From: Cyanoderma ruficeps
Taxonomy: Eukaryota; Chordata; Aves; Passeriformes; Timaliidae
Reading direction: 5' to 3'
NCBI GenBank assembly: GCA_008694505.1
Contig: VZDJ01000623.1
Location: forward strand, 19,029,754-19,093,753
DNA: 64,000 nucleotides
Numbering within the stretch: position 1 is the first letter of the stretch; each line of letters opens with the position of its first letter. The notes under the pieces are model-generated. The model saw only the letters and a program-made list of their open reading frames with translations, was not told where the DNA came from and did not search any database. Below are positions 50,901 through 61,800 of the stretch, one piece after another. The position numbers were made by a program, and so were the translations under genes.

Positions 50901-53184
50901 CAGCACAGCTGCTTCACAATTTAGGGGTTTTCCCACGGGCTACACCCAGGGTTACCCTTACATTTCTTTGTCTGCAATGTAGGCAGACCAGTCCTACCTG
51001 GCCCTGTCCAAGAGGACCATGTTCAGGTATGTTCCCTTTTCCAAGAGAGCTCTGTTCCTACAGCATGTGAGGGCTCCCCTCCCAGGCTCCTCCTGCTGCT
51101 AAAACATGTGTCATGGATACCTCACTGCAGAAGGCAGCTGTCCCCCTCTGTCCCTATGGAGGCCACATAGCACAAAGCACTCAGCACTTCGGAAAATTTG
51201 GAACAGGAAATTTGGAACAAAGCCTGGGAGGGTGAAGGCAGGGCCACTGTCAGGGTGCTCTGTATGTTGCTCACCTGTCTGTCCTGGATAGTAGATGGGC
51301 TTATCTGTCTGGATGAAGGTGCCTGTTCCCGCCCTGCGGATCAGGACCTTCTTCTCTTCACTTGCGCTGAAGTAGTGGCCATTGGAGATGCGCAGGTGCA
51401 CAGTGGCCACCTCCTGGCTGCCTGCAGGTCGGGGCACCTAGGACACAAAACAGGGGAGCCACTAGGTTAGCAGGCATCAGAGCAGTGCTCTTCTCACCTC
51501 AACTGCACTGCAAGGCCAGGTTCTTTGCCATCTTGCTCTGGGGGTCAGCATAGGGTGTCGCCTCAGTAGCTGAAGGCTGTGTCTGTGGAAGCACAGGGAA
51601 CACTTAGCAGCTGGGATAGATCTTAGACAAGAGAAAAAGGAGTCTGTTCTGACAGAGAAATTTTTTTTACTCCTTCATGGGACCACTGTTAGAATCCGCA
51701 TAGAGCAAGATGGAGGAGACTTAAGGGAAGAAAAGGTCTATGGTGATGAGAATTCTGTTTCCTAGAGTGTGAGTGTCACAGAGACTGAAATCCCCTCTTA
51801 TTATCAGTGCAAACTAAGAAAATAAGGATCATGAGTTTGGCAAATAAGAAAGATTTGTGCTGAGCTTGTGTGTACACCCTCCCATGTCTTTCCTAGTCCT
51901 CCAGGACATTTTCAAGCCCAGAAGAAAAAGCTTGGAAGGAAGCAGACATGAGGGAAGCTGTCTGAGATGAGAGGTCTGACTCTTTCTGCATCACAGGTTC
52001 ACAAATAACATGCAGTGACAGTGCATCCTCCCCAGGAGAGAGAATGAGCTGCACAACTGCAATTTGGGTGCTTCTAAGCTACCCATCCTCCTCAGACCTT
52101 TGCTGCCTGGCCAGACAGCATTTCCTCAGTGTGCCACCAGGATATCCCACAGGAAGAGTACCATGTGGACAATGACAAGGAGCAAAGACACCAGGCTGCC
52201 ACTAAACACTCCCCCTGATTTTGCATTCACTCCTTTTCATACCCTCTTCTCCTCTCTCTCCCTCATTCTCTCTTTCTTTGGTGAGAGGCAAATGAGCACA
52301 CTGGAAGCTGCCAGCTAGGGGTCCCTGCCAAGAATGGCTCTGACCTGAAACCTGGTGCACTCGAAGATCCAGCTGTTCCGGACAACCTTGTGGTAGAGGC
52401 TGAGGTTGCCAGAGGGGTGCACAAGAGTTAAGGCCACACGAACAGGCTTTCCAATCCCACGAAGGTCCAAGCATGCCCTCTGGGATGAAGGGTAGGGCAG
52501 GGCAGCTGGAATGATGATCAGGTACCTCCTGCAGTGGGGAAACAAGATATCACATCCCAGGACCCCTCTCACTGACTCTTGGCACTAAAAGGAAACAGGA
52601 GAGTTTGCCATCTCTCTGAGACTAAGAGGTGCTGCTCTACTGGAGAGACTGGGACAGATTTCCAGAGTGAGAACTTCGCACAGGGAGGAAGGAAGGTACA
52701 GAGGTCATTTCAGATAAATACAGGACGAATACTTTCAGGTGACAGAACAGAATTTGCCCTTCTTGCTTTGACATGGCTCCTCAACTACCCTGACTGCAGA
52801 TTGGTTCCTGCTTATCCATCCCCTGCCTTGCAGCCCTTTTTATTTGCCTTTCACTTTATCCTATACCTTTCCCTTCATCTCACCTCATACTGCAGTCCCA
52901 CCACCAGTGCTCACCTAGTTCTTGTACTGCAGCCATATCCATGAAGAGGTTCCCACCTCCAGCAGGGCCCTGCACTCACAACAAGCTCTGCACCCCACCC
53001 CATGTCTAACCCTTCCAGGAGGTGACTGACACACAGGGTCCCACATTCTCTCCCTGCTATCTTGGCCCCACCCTCAGCAGTCACAACTATTAATCACTAG
53101 ATTTTTAAATGGCACTTACGGTTGTGCCACTATCCCCAGGCTGTAGAGCAGACAGCTCAGGAGGAAGGGAGTCCGCATTTTCAT
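31532..53184 (-). CDS. A2ML1: Gene 3: complete A2ML1-like protease inhibitor
   Basis: A complete gene of 35 coding exons joining in frame to 1440 codons plus stop. It is predicted to be a secreted protease trap with the full A2M layout: signal peptide (about 1-20), MG1-MG6, bait (about 683-717), MG7, CUB, thioester domain (GCGEQ, Cys956-Gln959) and receptor-binding domain ending YSAVCS. Several stretches closely recall human A2ML1, for example [16 protein letters not shown] and [13 protein letters not shown]. His1070, in FFHSSLK, matches the reactive histidine position of C3 and A2ML1. The first of two in-frame ATGs (codons 1 and 3) was taken as the start. A TATA box lies 135 bases upstream. 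It is in tandem with gene 4 and tail to tail with gene 2. No stop or frameshift was found. The symbol denotes the closest family member; gene 4 may fit it as well. Confidence 0.93.
33295..36318 (-). other. Gene 3 exons 25-31, thioester domain and second part of CUB
   Basis: Exons: 36318-36237, 35439-35283, 35070-34996, 34644-34482, 34100-33886, 33742-33524 and 33419-33295. Landmarks are [65 protein letters not shown] and [17 protein letters not shown]. Exons 30 and 31 are noticeably GC-rich and rich in CpG compared with neighbouring exons. Confidence 0.9.
36077..36103. repeat. Three-copy 9-bp tandem repeat, gene 3 intron 25
   Basis: CAAGTGTCT occurs twice, followed by CAAGTGCCT, head to tail. 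It is a small microsatellite-like array within an intron. Confidence 0.85.
36411..36637. repeat. Near-identical block shared with gene 4 (copy A)
   Basis: Positions 36411-36637 align without gaps to 63394-63620 at an offset of 26983. There are five mismatches in 227 bases: 36414, 36474, 36555, 36588 and 36634. The block covers the thioester exon plus 48 bases of the following intron. Similarity collapses on both sides. Confidence 0.92.
36459..36635 (-). other. Gene 3 exon 24, thioester motif GCGEQ
   Basis: The 177-nt exon encodes [18 protein letters not shown], then [17 protein letters not shown]. Cys956 and Gln959 are intact. The exon and about 50 flanking bases are almost identical to gene 4 at 63394-63620. 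Confidence 0.94.
37609..39982 (-). other. Gene 3 exons 19-23, MG7 and first part of CUB
   Basis: Exons: 39982-39757, 39634-39508, 38949-38828, 38362-38308 and 37692-37609. Landmarks are [57 protein letters not shown] and [19 protein letters not shown]. Exon 21 is easily missed because a longer unrelated open frame overlaps it; the phase-correct reading gives TKHLLVQ at its end, matching VKHLLVK of gene 2. Confidence 0.88.
40492..41510 (-). other. Gene 3 exons 17-18, arginine-rich bait region
   Basis: Exon 17 (41510-41426) encodes [18 protein letters not shown] and the start of the bait. Exon 18 (40606-40492) continues to [13 protein letters not shown]. Residues about 683-717 contain six Arg, one Lys and four His against four Asp/Glu, with dibasic RR pairs at 684-685 and 713-714. 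Trypsin-like and furin-like proteases would find many sites. This is very different from the acidic bait of gene 2. Confidence 0.9.
42110..52528 (-). other. Gene 3 exons 2-16, macroglobulin domains MG1 to MG6
   Basis: Exons: 52528-52345, 51437-51275, 50716-50664, 48726-48706, 48248-48077, 47676-47592, 46284-46173, 45883-45769, 45374-45265, 44760-44593, 44358-44128, 43483-43420, 43048-42903, 42622-42473 and 42262-42110. Landmarks are [23 protein letters not shown], the 21-nt exon [49 protein letters not shown] and [16 protein letters not shown]. Both MG1 cysteines are present. Phases agree at all junctions. Intron 5 (48727-50663) is long and AT-rich, with nothing recognisable in it. Confidence 0.9.
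46014..46104 (+). mobile_element. CR1 LINE fragment in gene 3 intron 8
   Basis: The stretch TTCCCCAGGGAGACGGTGG, then ATCCCCAGAAACATTCAAGG and CTGGACAGAGCTCTGAGCA, matches the well-known CR1 3' coding-end consensus in the plus orientation. It is a short, diverged piece between exons 9 and 8 of gene 3. Confidence 0.8.
53120..53184 (-). other. Gene 3 exon 1, signal peptide
   Basis: The 65-nt exon encodes [21 protein letters not shown] and ends in phase 2 before GTAAGT. It has a basic start, a Leu-rich core and a small-residue cleavage site. A second ATG at codon 3 would also give a functional signal. Confidence 0.88.
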
Positions 53185-53318
53185 GGGAGAACCCCAAAGG
53201 GGTGGATTCTTCTGGAGGGCTGGTCCTCTCCTTCCAAAGACACCCACTTTTGTTGCTGTTTCTCCCAGGCAGCAGACACAAAGCCCCAAGGTTTCCTTCC
53301 CTCCACCTCATTCCTGCA

Positions 53319-53324
53319 TTTATA
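53319..53324 (-). promoter_or_regulatory. TATA box of gene 3
   Basis: The minus strand reads CACTATAAATGCAGG, a consensus TATA box 135 bases upstream of the gene 3 start codon. It predicts transcription starting near 53290 and an unspliced 5' UTR of about 100 bases. Confidence 0.65.
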
Positions 53325-56300
53325 GTGCCACAGGCACAGGGTTGTACCATCCAGGATGTTCCCCAGCCAATCCAAGTCCTTTTGGACTCCAGCCTCACTG
53401 CTCTTCTACTCCCCTGTGGATGGACCAGCATCGTGCAGACAAATGTGCCTTTTATTTTGCTAACCAGCAGCCTGTTTCCTGTTCACTGCACTGCCCCTGC
53501 TCCCTGGGCCAGTCGCAACCCAAGTCCCATTGTTTTGCCTCCAGATGGATTGTCCCATGACCCCTTGGCATGTGCACTCAGCTGGAGCTCACTGTGAGCT
53601 CTTGTGGTCATACTGTCCCCAGGCTTTCTGAGTCTGTAGCAGCCAAGGCAGGTCTCAGTCCTGAAATGGAGACCAGGCTTTGTACAAATTCAGTATATTT
53701 GCGTAGTTCTTGGCTTCTTCACAGAGGAGGACAGCACAGGGAGCAAGCAGAGCTGGAATCTTCACCTTGCCTCTGCCCTACAGGTATTTCAGTTTGAAGA
53801 GAAAATTGAACAGCTGCAACTCACCCCAGCTGTATCACATTGCTCTGTGCTCCACTTCAAGGCCAGCCTACTCATACCCTCACCAGTGAAGGAAATAGGG
53901 ACTAAACATTGGCCAGGCAGGTCAAAATCTGCATGGCTGAAGTCCTACAGGGTCTTGTCTAGTTACCAAAAGGCATGGGAACACACACTGTCTGGTTTGG
54001 GACCTTCTCTCCACATGCTAATTTTATATAGGTTAGTCCACTGATTGTACTGAACTTTTTTTGAGTATCTTACCATAATTGAAAAGAGAATCTGCTTCTT
54101 GAAACTACTTATTCTTAAAATAAGAAGCTCTTAAATTTTAGTATCAAAGTAATTTCATTTCAAAATGTACCACTAACTTATTCTTCAGTACCAAACTGAG
54201 CTCTTAAACATGTAGGGCCTAGTAATATTTTCCTTTGCTTTAGTACAGACTGACCATAATGAGGAAACTAGGGTTTGGGGCTTTCTTTTACCCACTCATT
54301 CACACACACACGTAATGGGCAGATACAACTCCTCTCTCTCCTTTCCCTCTCTGTGGGCTTTGTTCAGGTCAGAGCTGCTGGTGCCAGCAGTTGGGAAAAT
54401 GCATAAATGCACCTGGACAAACAAGCAAACAGGAACTGGAGCAAGAACGTGAATCATTCTGACACTAAGCTGCCCTTCATTTCTTTCCATGGGTCTCAAA
54501 AAGTACAGGCAGTGCCTGTTGAACAATCCCAGCTGACATTTGTTTGTTCCCAGTAGATCCACAGCAGTTCCAGGGGACAGCCAGATCCCTCATAACAGCA
54601 CAGGGACTCTCAATGGCAAAGGTATTCAGCGTCCTGACTCCTACTGACTCCAGCAGCTGTTTTGTGAGACCAAAAAACACCTCTGAAGTTCTGGACTTGG
54701 CACTGATTGGAAAGCTATGCCCTGAACACCCAATCCAGTCTAACTCCCAATGAAACAGAACTAAATAAATGTAGGAGCAACAAAAACAAAGTGACGGGCT
54801 TGGTGTGTGTGATTCTTCTGCCTCAGTCCTATCTCCATCTCCTACTACCAGCACAGTGGCCAGCTGCTGGTGGGCAGGAGGCACTGGGGAAGGGAGCACC
54901 TCGTAGCAGGGCTCTAGGACTCTAGCACTCCCTAGGACTTGGTGACAGGGCACACAGTACCTGGGTGCTGTCCTATGCTAAGATCTTTGCTCAGCCCACA
55001 GATCCATTCATCACCTGGCCCAGGGACAGGCAAGAGGCACATCCATAGTGGATTTGTGTCCCTGGAGGCCAGCAGCTCTCAGTGCTCAAGCAGTGAGCTG
55101 ATCACAAGCTAAACGGAAGGATGCACACCACCAAGCTCCAGCCTGAATCACCACAACCCCTCAATTTTGTCAAGGATAAAGAAAATGACTGGGATGTTTG
55201 ACATCTGCTGCTCTAAGCGGAGAAGGGGACATTTAAGCCAGCAAGAAATCAATGTGTTTTGTACAAAAGTGGTTTTTTTCCCTCTCTAAATTCTCTTGGA
55301 AGACAGCAACCTCCTTCTAAATGCTCTCTAGTAGCTAGACATCACAGGTATTACTGTTTAAATCTCATAAAGAACATTTCAAAGAACACAGAAGAGTTGT
55401 TGAGAGAGTGGAACAGAAATTACAAAGGATATTGTAGTCAAAAGTGACACCATGTGTAATTCTTACACAGAGTGTGTGTACACATACGCATAGGAGTAGT
55501 GAGGGGTTGTGTGTGACCTCCTTCTGCAATAATGGGCTCCTGCATAAGCTGCCCCTCATGGTGTCAGCAAGGGCTGATTTGGATTCCTGTGTGTGTATAA
55601 CCACCACAGAAGTTGTTTTCCCAATAAACCTCTGTGCTGGGGATTTTTCTCAGACCTGTGCTTTGCAACACTCTGCAAAACAGATTATAAGAACATGGTG
55701 GCAGTGGCAGTGATAGGTGGAGTTCCTCCCTCTCTGCAAGACTCCAAGCCCTAGGCAATGTACTACTCTCCAAGTACCAGTACCAGCTGCAGGCCTGGCT
55801 GGCTCCAGTTCTGCTTTTTGATATCAGCAAGGACAGACTTTGCCAGTGGTAAAGGCAAGGGAGAAAGAAGACATTTGCAAAGAAAGCAGAAATATTTGGA
55901 AAGTGTTTTTAAAAAGTTTCAAGGAAAGTAATTAGAAATTCTGTTCTGCAGAGTTGAGACCTCCATTGCTCGTGGACTACTGAGGAAATTGAATAAACAG
56001 AGCAGGAAAAGCACCTGCTTAAACAAAAGTGCAAGAGGAGAAAGTAACACCTGCAGCATCAGCTCAGCCACTTCTGGCACTGCACAAGGTATTGCTACCA
56101 TCCAGCTGCTGTGCTGAGCTCATGCTTTCATTCTAGCCCTGCTAAACTGCACATGAAGAACAGAGCAGGCTGTCAGCAGCCTGCCTTGCTGGCACATCTC
56201 CCCGGTGTGTTCTCTCTCAAACAAAAAAATTTGAAACACTCATATCTTTGTGTCACAGACAAGACTTGCTGAGTCTTCAGGATTACTCTGGAGCATCATT

Positions 56301-57104
56301 AAAATTTCAACAAGCTTTCAAAATCCCTCACATTAAACCACCACAAACCCCAGCCTTGCTGCAGGGTATGGAGAGCTTTCATAACCAAATCCTGACCTTC
56401 AACCCTCACCTATCTTCCAGAGCTTCCAGTCTTAAGCCTGCCCTTGCACTCAGCCATCACACTCTTACAGTCAGCTCTAGGGAGGGTCTGTCTCTGCTTA
56501 TAGAGAGACATGTCACTGTCAACCTAAAAGATCCATGATCAGCAGCAGTTAAATCATGAGGTTTGATTTTAAAAAGCAGCGATAGATGTTGAATTTTCAC
56601 ATACTTTTTGGCCATTGAATTGCCTGCCCAGCTCCTTGTAATGTGGCAAAGACCCAGCTCACTTTTCTTACTCATGGGCAGGGGGCTCAACCCCAGGGCA
56701 CCACCCTTTCCTGACAACCCATGTTTGACCTGTCCTGTGTAAGATCCAGCTCCACAGGAGGTGCAGAAACTAAAATCCCTCCCTTTCTGCTTTCTATGCC
56801 AGAACAACAGAGTCAGTCTGTGAGATACACAGCAGGGCAGATTTAAATCCACATAAAGTGCACCAGCAGCCAGGACCTTATGTCTCAGCTACATCTGTGT
56901 GCAGTAGATGATGCTCAGTGGGATCAGTCTCCATGCAGGACTAGGAGTCCTCACCCTGTACTGATGGCTGCACAACACTGCTGGAAGAGAATCCAGAGCT
57001 GGAGGAAATCAATGCCAGTGACACAGCTCAGATACAGAGTTTGCTTCTGCCACTTTTCCCAGGTAAACGCTGTCACAGAGTCCAAACACACACCACAGTA
57101 CTCA
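53325..57104. other. Interval between genes 3 and 4, no gene seen
   Basis: About 3.8 kb lie between the gene 3 promoter and the presumed gene 4 3' end. Open frames here (for example 158 codons on the minus strand, 54953-54477) show no family motif, splice consistency or coding signature. I see no RNA gene and no clear repeat. Upstream regulatory elements of gene 3 may lie in the right-hand vicinity of 53325. Confidence 0.5.
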
Positions 57105-57369
57105 GATTTATGATTTATATTTTATTTTCATTCTTTTTACAAGCAAGAAAATCCCTGGATTAAAACAATCAGAGTTAATCAGACAACCCCAAAAATTCAC
57201 CAGGTAATGGCTGTCAGAGTGAGCAGCATAGGTTAGGCTGCTTAGGGAGTTAGTCCTCAAATCCAACCTGAGATGTGTCACAACACCAAAGTCCCAAGCC
57301 TGAGATGTGACTTTCCAGGTGACATGGGTCTCATTACGCCAGGAGCAATAATGCAGCAGCCCCACTGTC
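57105..57369 (-). other. Gene 4 candidate terminal 3' UTR exon
   Basis: A minus-strand acceptor GATGCCTTAG precedes GACAGTGGGG at 57369, and AATAAA lies at 57126-57121. The start GACAG resembles the start GAACAG of the candidate gene 2 UTR exon. It would follow exon 35, which ends one base after the stop. This is inference from signals only. Confidence 0.38.
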
Positions 57370-57825
57370 CTAAGGCATCTTGCACCAGTGGGATCCCTGT
57401 GAGCTAAAGCAGTGGACAGTAAGGAAGCAGTCCAAGTCCCTGGAGAAATGACAGCAGATGAGAGAGTAACCCAGAGAGCAAATAATAGGACCCAAATTAT
57501 TAACTTTGGGATGCTAACAGCTAGGGAGCACAGACTCTCACTAAGGACTCTAAAGGAAAGGGTTTTTTTGTTTGATCCAGTATCTTTGTTTTACTTCAGC
57601 CCCTCTGCAGAAAGAGAAACTCTCCACATCCAAATATAATAAGCTGAAACTAGTACCATGAATTCTGCTTAGGGAGTTTCAGATACAGTCCTAGATGAAG
57701 GGAACATGCTGAATCAGAGATACACGGGGCTCCAATGGGACGTGGATCCACAGGGAAGTGGATGGGGTGTAGAGGAAGCATAACAAGGCTGCTAGGTCTG
57801 TACAGAGGAGGGGATTTGCACCTAC

Positions 57826-58890
57826 CTCAGATACAGAAGACATTATAGTCAGCCAGGGCCTGCTCCTCTGCAACAGAACAGGAGAGATTTAAGTTATCCT
57901 TGCCCAGAGCCAAGTGCAAACACCCTGGCAGCCCTGGCACCCTGTGGCTCCACACTGACCTGGGTTGTAGTAGTCATAGACCCGGACATGGCCTGGCTTC
58001 AAGTTGGTCACCTCAATCTCCTGCTCCAGATGCAGGATGTATGTGTCAGAGATATGGCTCAGCTGGGGAGAAGATAAAGGACAGTTCACTTAGGAGCTGT
58101 TCTTTTTATTCCTCACCTGAATTTGATCCTATTAACTGACAACCACCCTGTAGACTCAAACACTGGACTTCAAGATGAATCTTCAGTATTCTGATCTGCT
58201 AGCCCTAGTCCTGGATTCTCCCAACAACTCTGGCAGTGTCCTGCAGTCCTGCAGCTTCTCTAGCAGCACAGACATTCATTACCTTGTCCAGGTAGATGGC
58301 AACACCTCCTTGTGTTTTCTCAGTTCTTCTCACAGAGTGCCCATGCTGCAGCTAGGACAGGAGAGAGGAGGAAGCAATTTAGTTTTGTCTTTTGAAAGAA
58401 AAGTGTGAGACATTCCAACAAGGTTTATCTAAGTTTGAGTGGGCAGATTCTCATTCACTCCCTTCCAAATGTGTTTTGTATTCTTATCTCTTCAGGCTAA
58501 TCCCCCTACAGGGCCACTCAGCTCCTGCAATCCTCAAGGACAAGAGCCTAGGCTACTTAGCTGACAGGGATATGCTAAACTGGTTGGGCCAGAAGTATCA
58601 CCATCCTCAAGACTCAAAGAAAGAGCCAACAGTATGTGTTCAAGTTTGTTGTGTGGCAGAGAGGAAGGGATGGTGAGATTGCTCAAGGAAGAGACAGGCA
58701 ACACCTTCCTGCACAACCTTCCCATGCAGCCTTCCACTGTCCTTGGGTACAGATGGTCCCACTGACACCACATCCCCACCCTGATTCCACACTTCTTACA
58801 GACACTCCAGATGCTGGAGCCAGGGCAAATCCAGTCAGTAAGGATACTTCCAGAATCACCATGTTGGAAGTGGATTTCTTCCCATTGTAC
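57826..58890 (-). other. Gene 4 exons 32-35, receptor-binding domain and stop
   Basis: Exons: 58890-58800, 58351-58283, 58062-57960 and 57867-57826. They encode YNGKKSTSNMVILEVSLLTG, LQHGHSVRRTEKTQGG, VRVYDYYNP and EEQALADYNVFCI, then TGA (57829-57827). One base follows the stop before GTAGGT, as in genes 2 and 3. Confidence 0.9.
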
Positions 58891-61800
58891 CTGGGGGACA
58901 AGATTAAAAAGTGAGTCTCTGGGGGAGAACACTAAAAAGAGAGTCTGTCCCAGCTTTCCCTTCCCTTTACCACCAGCCCCTGTGTGCAGTGCCCTGAGCC
59001 AGGCAGCCCAGCCAGTCAGTCACTGCTCCCTCTCACAGGATGCAAAGGATGGCTTGGCTGCACTGCTCTGAGCATCCCCAGTCTGAGCTGACTACTGCAA
59101 ACCTCTCTCTAGCAAGAGCCAAGGCTCTCCATCTGGCCCTCCTGAAACTGCCTGCTGCCTCCACTGCAGCCAAGAAGCACCCCTCAGCTCCCCGGCCATG
59201 CCCAGCTTTCCTTCTCTAGTGGGACGAGATCTTTAGTCACCTGACATCGACATGGACAGTAACAGAGCGTGTATTGTCCTTGGTGCAATTGACAGGGTCA
59301 GTTTTCACCTTCAAGGCAAAGGATGTTGAGTCTTTTGGGGAGGGTGTGTTGTACCTCAGCACCATCTGCAGGGAGAGAGAAAAAAACAGACTAAGTCATT
59401 CATAATTAGCTTGATGTCATCTGTGATTTTATTTTTTTCCACTGGCTACTCAACTCCTCAAGATTGGACCCCAGACAGTGAATGGATAAATGATATGCAG
59501 TAAGCATACTCATCCCAGTACCAAAAATAACAGTCAGATTGGAAACCTTCCATGGACTCCTCCTCAAACTTTCAATTGAGACTGTGCAAGTCAGGCACAC
59601 AGCAGTGGGACCACTATAAGACATTTTCATCTTCCAGTACTCTTGAGAGCCACAGAACCATCATGATCCTCATATTTGGGCAGGTCCTGTCTGTTTCCTC
59701 CCCCACACAGGTTTATTGCATTGGCACCAGGCTGGCATTAAAGCACAGATAATGTACATTTCCTTCCAGAAAGGTGCAACAGTGTTTTGGTTTTCACAAG
59801 ATGAGGAGATGAGGGTGGTCACAGCAGGGTCTGTGGGAACCTACCCGAGTAAAGACACAGCAGCTGCCCTGGGCCTGCACCAAGAACTTGCCCGGGACCT
59901 CTGTCAGAGCTGCCTCCTGCACCAGAAGCCGGTTATGGTAGGACACTTGGAACTTCTTCCCAAAGCCTCCACGGGACCTCACCCTCACTTCTGCATCTCC
60001 CTGTGTGCTGTGTGTCAGTGCTGCATACTTAGCCAATGCCTGCAAGGCCACTACTGTGTCCTGAAAAGGAAAATACAATTACGTTTGCGTCTCTGACATC
60101 CAGAGACACTTGAAATCAGCATCCTGAGGACCTCTATATCCAAGAGCTCCTTTGCCCAAAGCATTTACACTTGCATACATTGTGTGCGTATCTTGCAGAG
60201 GTTCTTTCTCAAGAAACATCCCATTCCCCGGCCCTGAGTTACCTGTGTTGAGGCAAAGCCTCCATAGGCATTCTGCTGCCTGGTGAGCCAGGCCACGATG
60301 CCAGAGGCCGTGGTGAGGTCAGACTCTGTGACATTTGGCTTGGAGAGCAGGGCCAGGAGGATGTAGGATGTCAGCTCCACGTCCACAGACACTGGCTGTG
60401 ACCAAGGGCTGGTACTGGTTCTGGGCTTGGATGAGGTCTGACTCCAGTGGATCTGCCCATCTGGGAAAGGAAGATAGTAGAGGGAATCTTGAGAGATGTC
60501 AGGGAAGAACTCCTGTGGCCTAGCCTCCTAGACACAGTGGCTTGTGTCTGCAGAGTCCATTGGGAAAACAACTGATTGGATCATCACATCCCCAGGGCAG
60601 CTGAAAGCCAAGGTATTTCACAATACCTAACACTCCACATTCCACATCAAGGTGACATACAAAAACTAATATGCCAATAATCTGCATACGCGTTGCTGCC
60701 CAGTTGTCCAAATTCTGTATTGCCTTGTTTGCCAGGTCCACTAACTACCTGATACTACTAGCCAGCTGTCCACTGGCCAGCCCTGAGGGTCGGGGACTTA
60801 TAAGACAGGGGGCACCTTGCTTTCCTCTCTGGCATTTTGCAGTCCTGCACAAGAATGTCCAAGTCTCCCAAATCCAAATCTCCACTTCAGAAAAGGGCAA
60901 GTGATCTGAAGGAAATCAGCACCCCCACCACAGTGTTGGCAGCACACGCCATGAGCTCATTCAGTGGATGTCTATAAACTCTCCTTAGTGAAGGGCCTGG
61001 AGGGTAAGGCTGAGTTCCTCCCAGGCTGCATGTTACCAAGGGCTCGGAAAGGTCACCTGTCCCTTCTCTGCTGCTGCCCTGGCACTGAGGTCCCGTACCT
61101 GCTCTGATGGCCTTTCGGTCAAGCACATCGAGGAGCTCCTGTGTGCGCTGGGAGTCCTTGGCCAGGGCGAAGGTGTAGGCCAGCAGGGCCTGGGTGTAGG
61201 TGCTGGCAGCCCTGGGCAGGGCCGGGGCCAGGCAGCCCAGAGCCCTGCGCACCACCGTGCTCTGCGGGAGAGAGGGACGCCGTGCTGGTCACACACAGAC
61301 CCCTGTGATCCAGCCAGGCCCTGGGACACAAGCAGAAGCTTGCACTGGCATATGCCAGCACAGAAAGCACACCACTCATCCACTCAGGTGACTGTGCCCA
61401 TGCCTGCACTCTCTGTATCAGCCCTTTGTGGAAGGTGCTGGACAGACCTCCCCCCTGAGCTGGTTTTGGGCTCCAGCAGTGCTCTCCCAATGAAATGGAC
61501 ACCTTTCCTGCAGGAATAACACCACCATGTCTTCCTTGCCCAGTCCAAACACAACAACAGCAAAACCACCCAACTGCAAATGCGTACACATAGCCTGCTG
61601 AGCAGGGCGACTGTGTTTAATTCACCTTCAGAGTGAATAATTGTACTTGTGGTGAAAAAAGGGTGACATGAAGGACATCTATTGCCAGAATAAAGATTGC
61701 CATCTTTATTGCCAGAAAAAAGATTAATTCCCATCTGTCTTCCCTTTTTTTTTTTGCCTAAGCCCACTGCTTTCTGTTCCACTGACAAGCATTGCTGTTT

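Noticed and set aside
54477..54953. 158-codon minus-strand open frame between genes 3 and 4
   Set aside because: No similarity to a known family that I recognise, and no codon or splice evidence; treated as chance.
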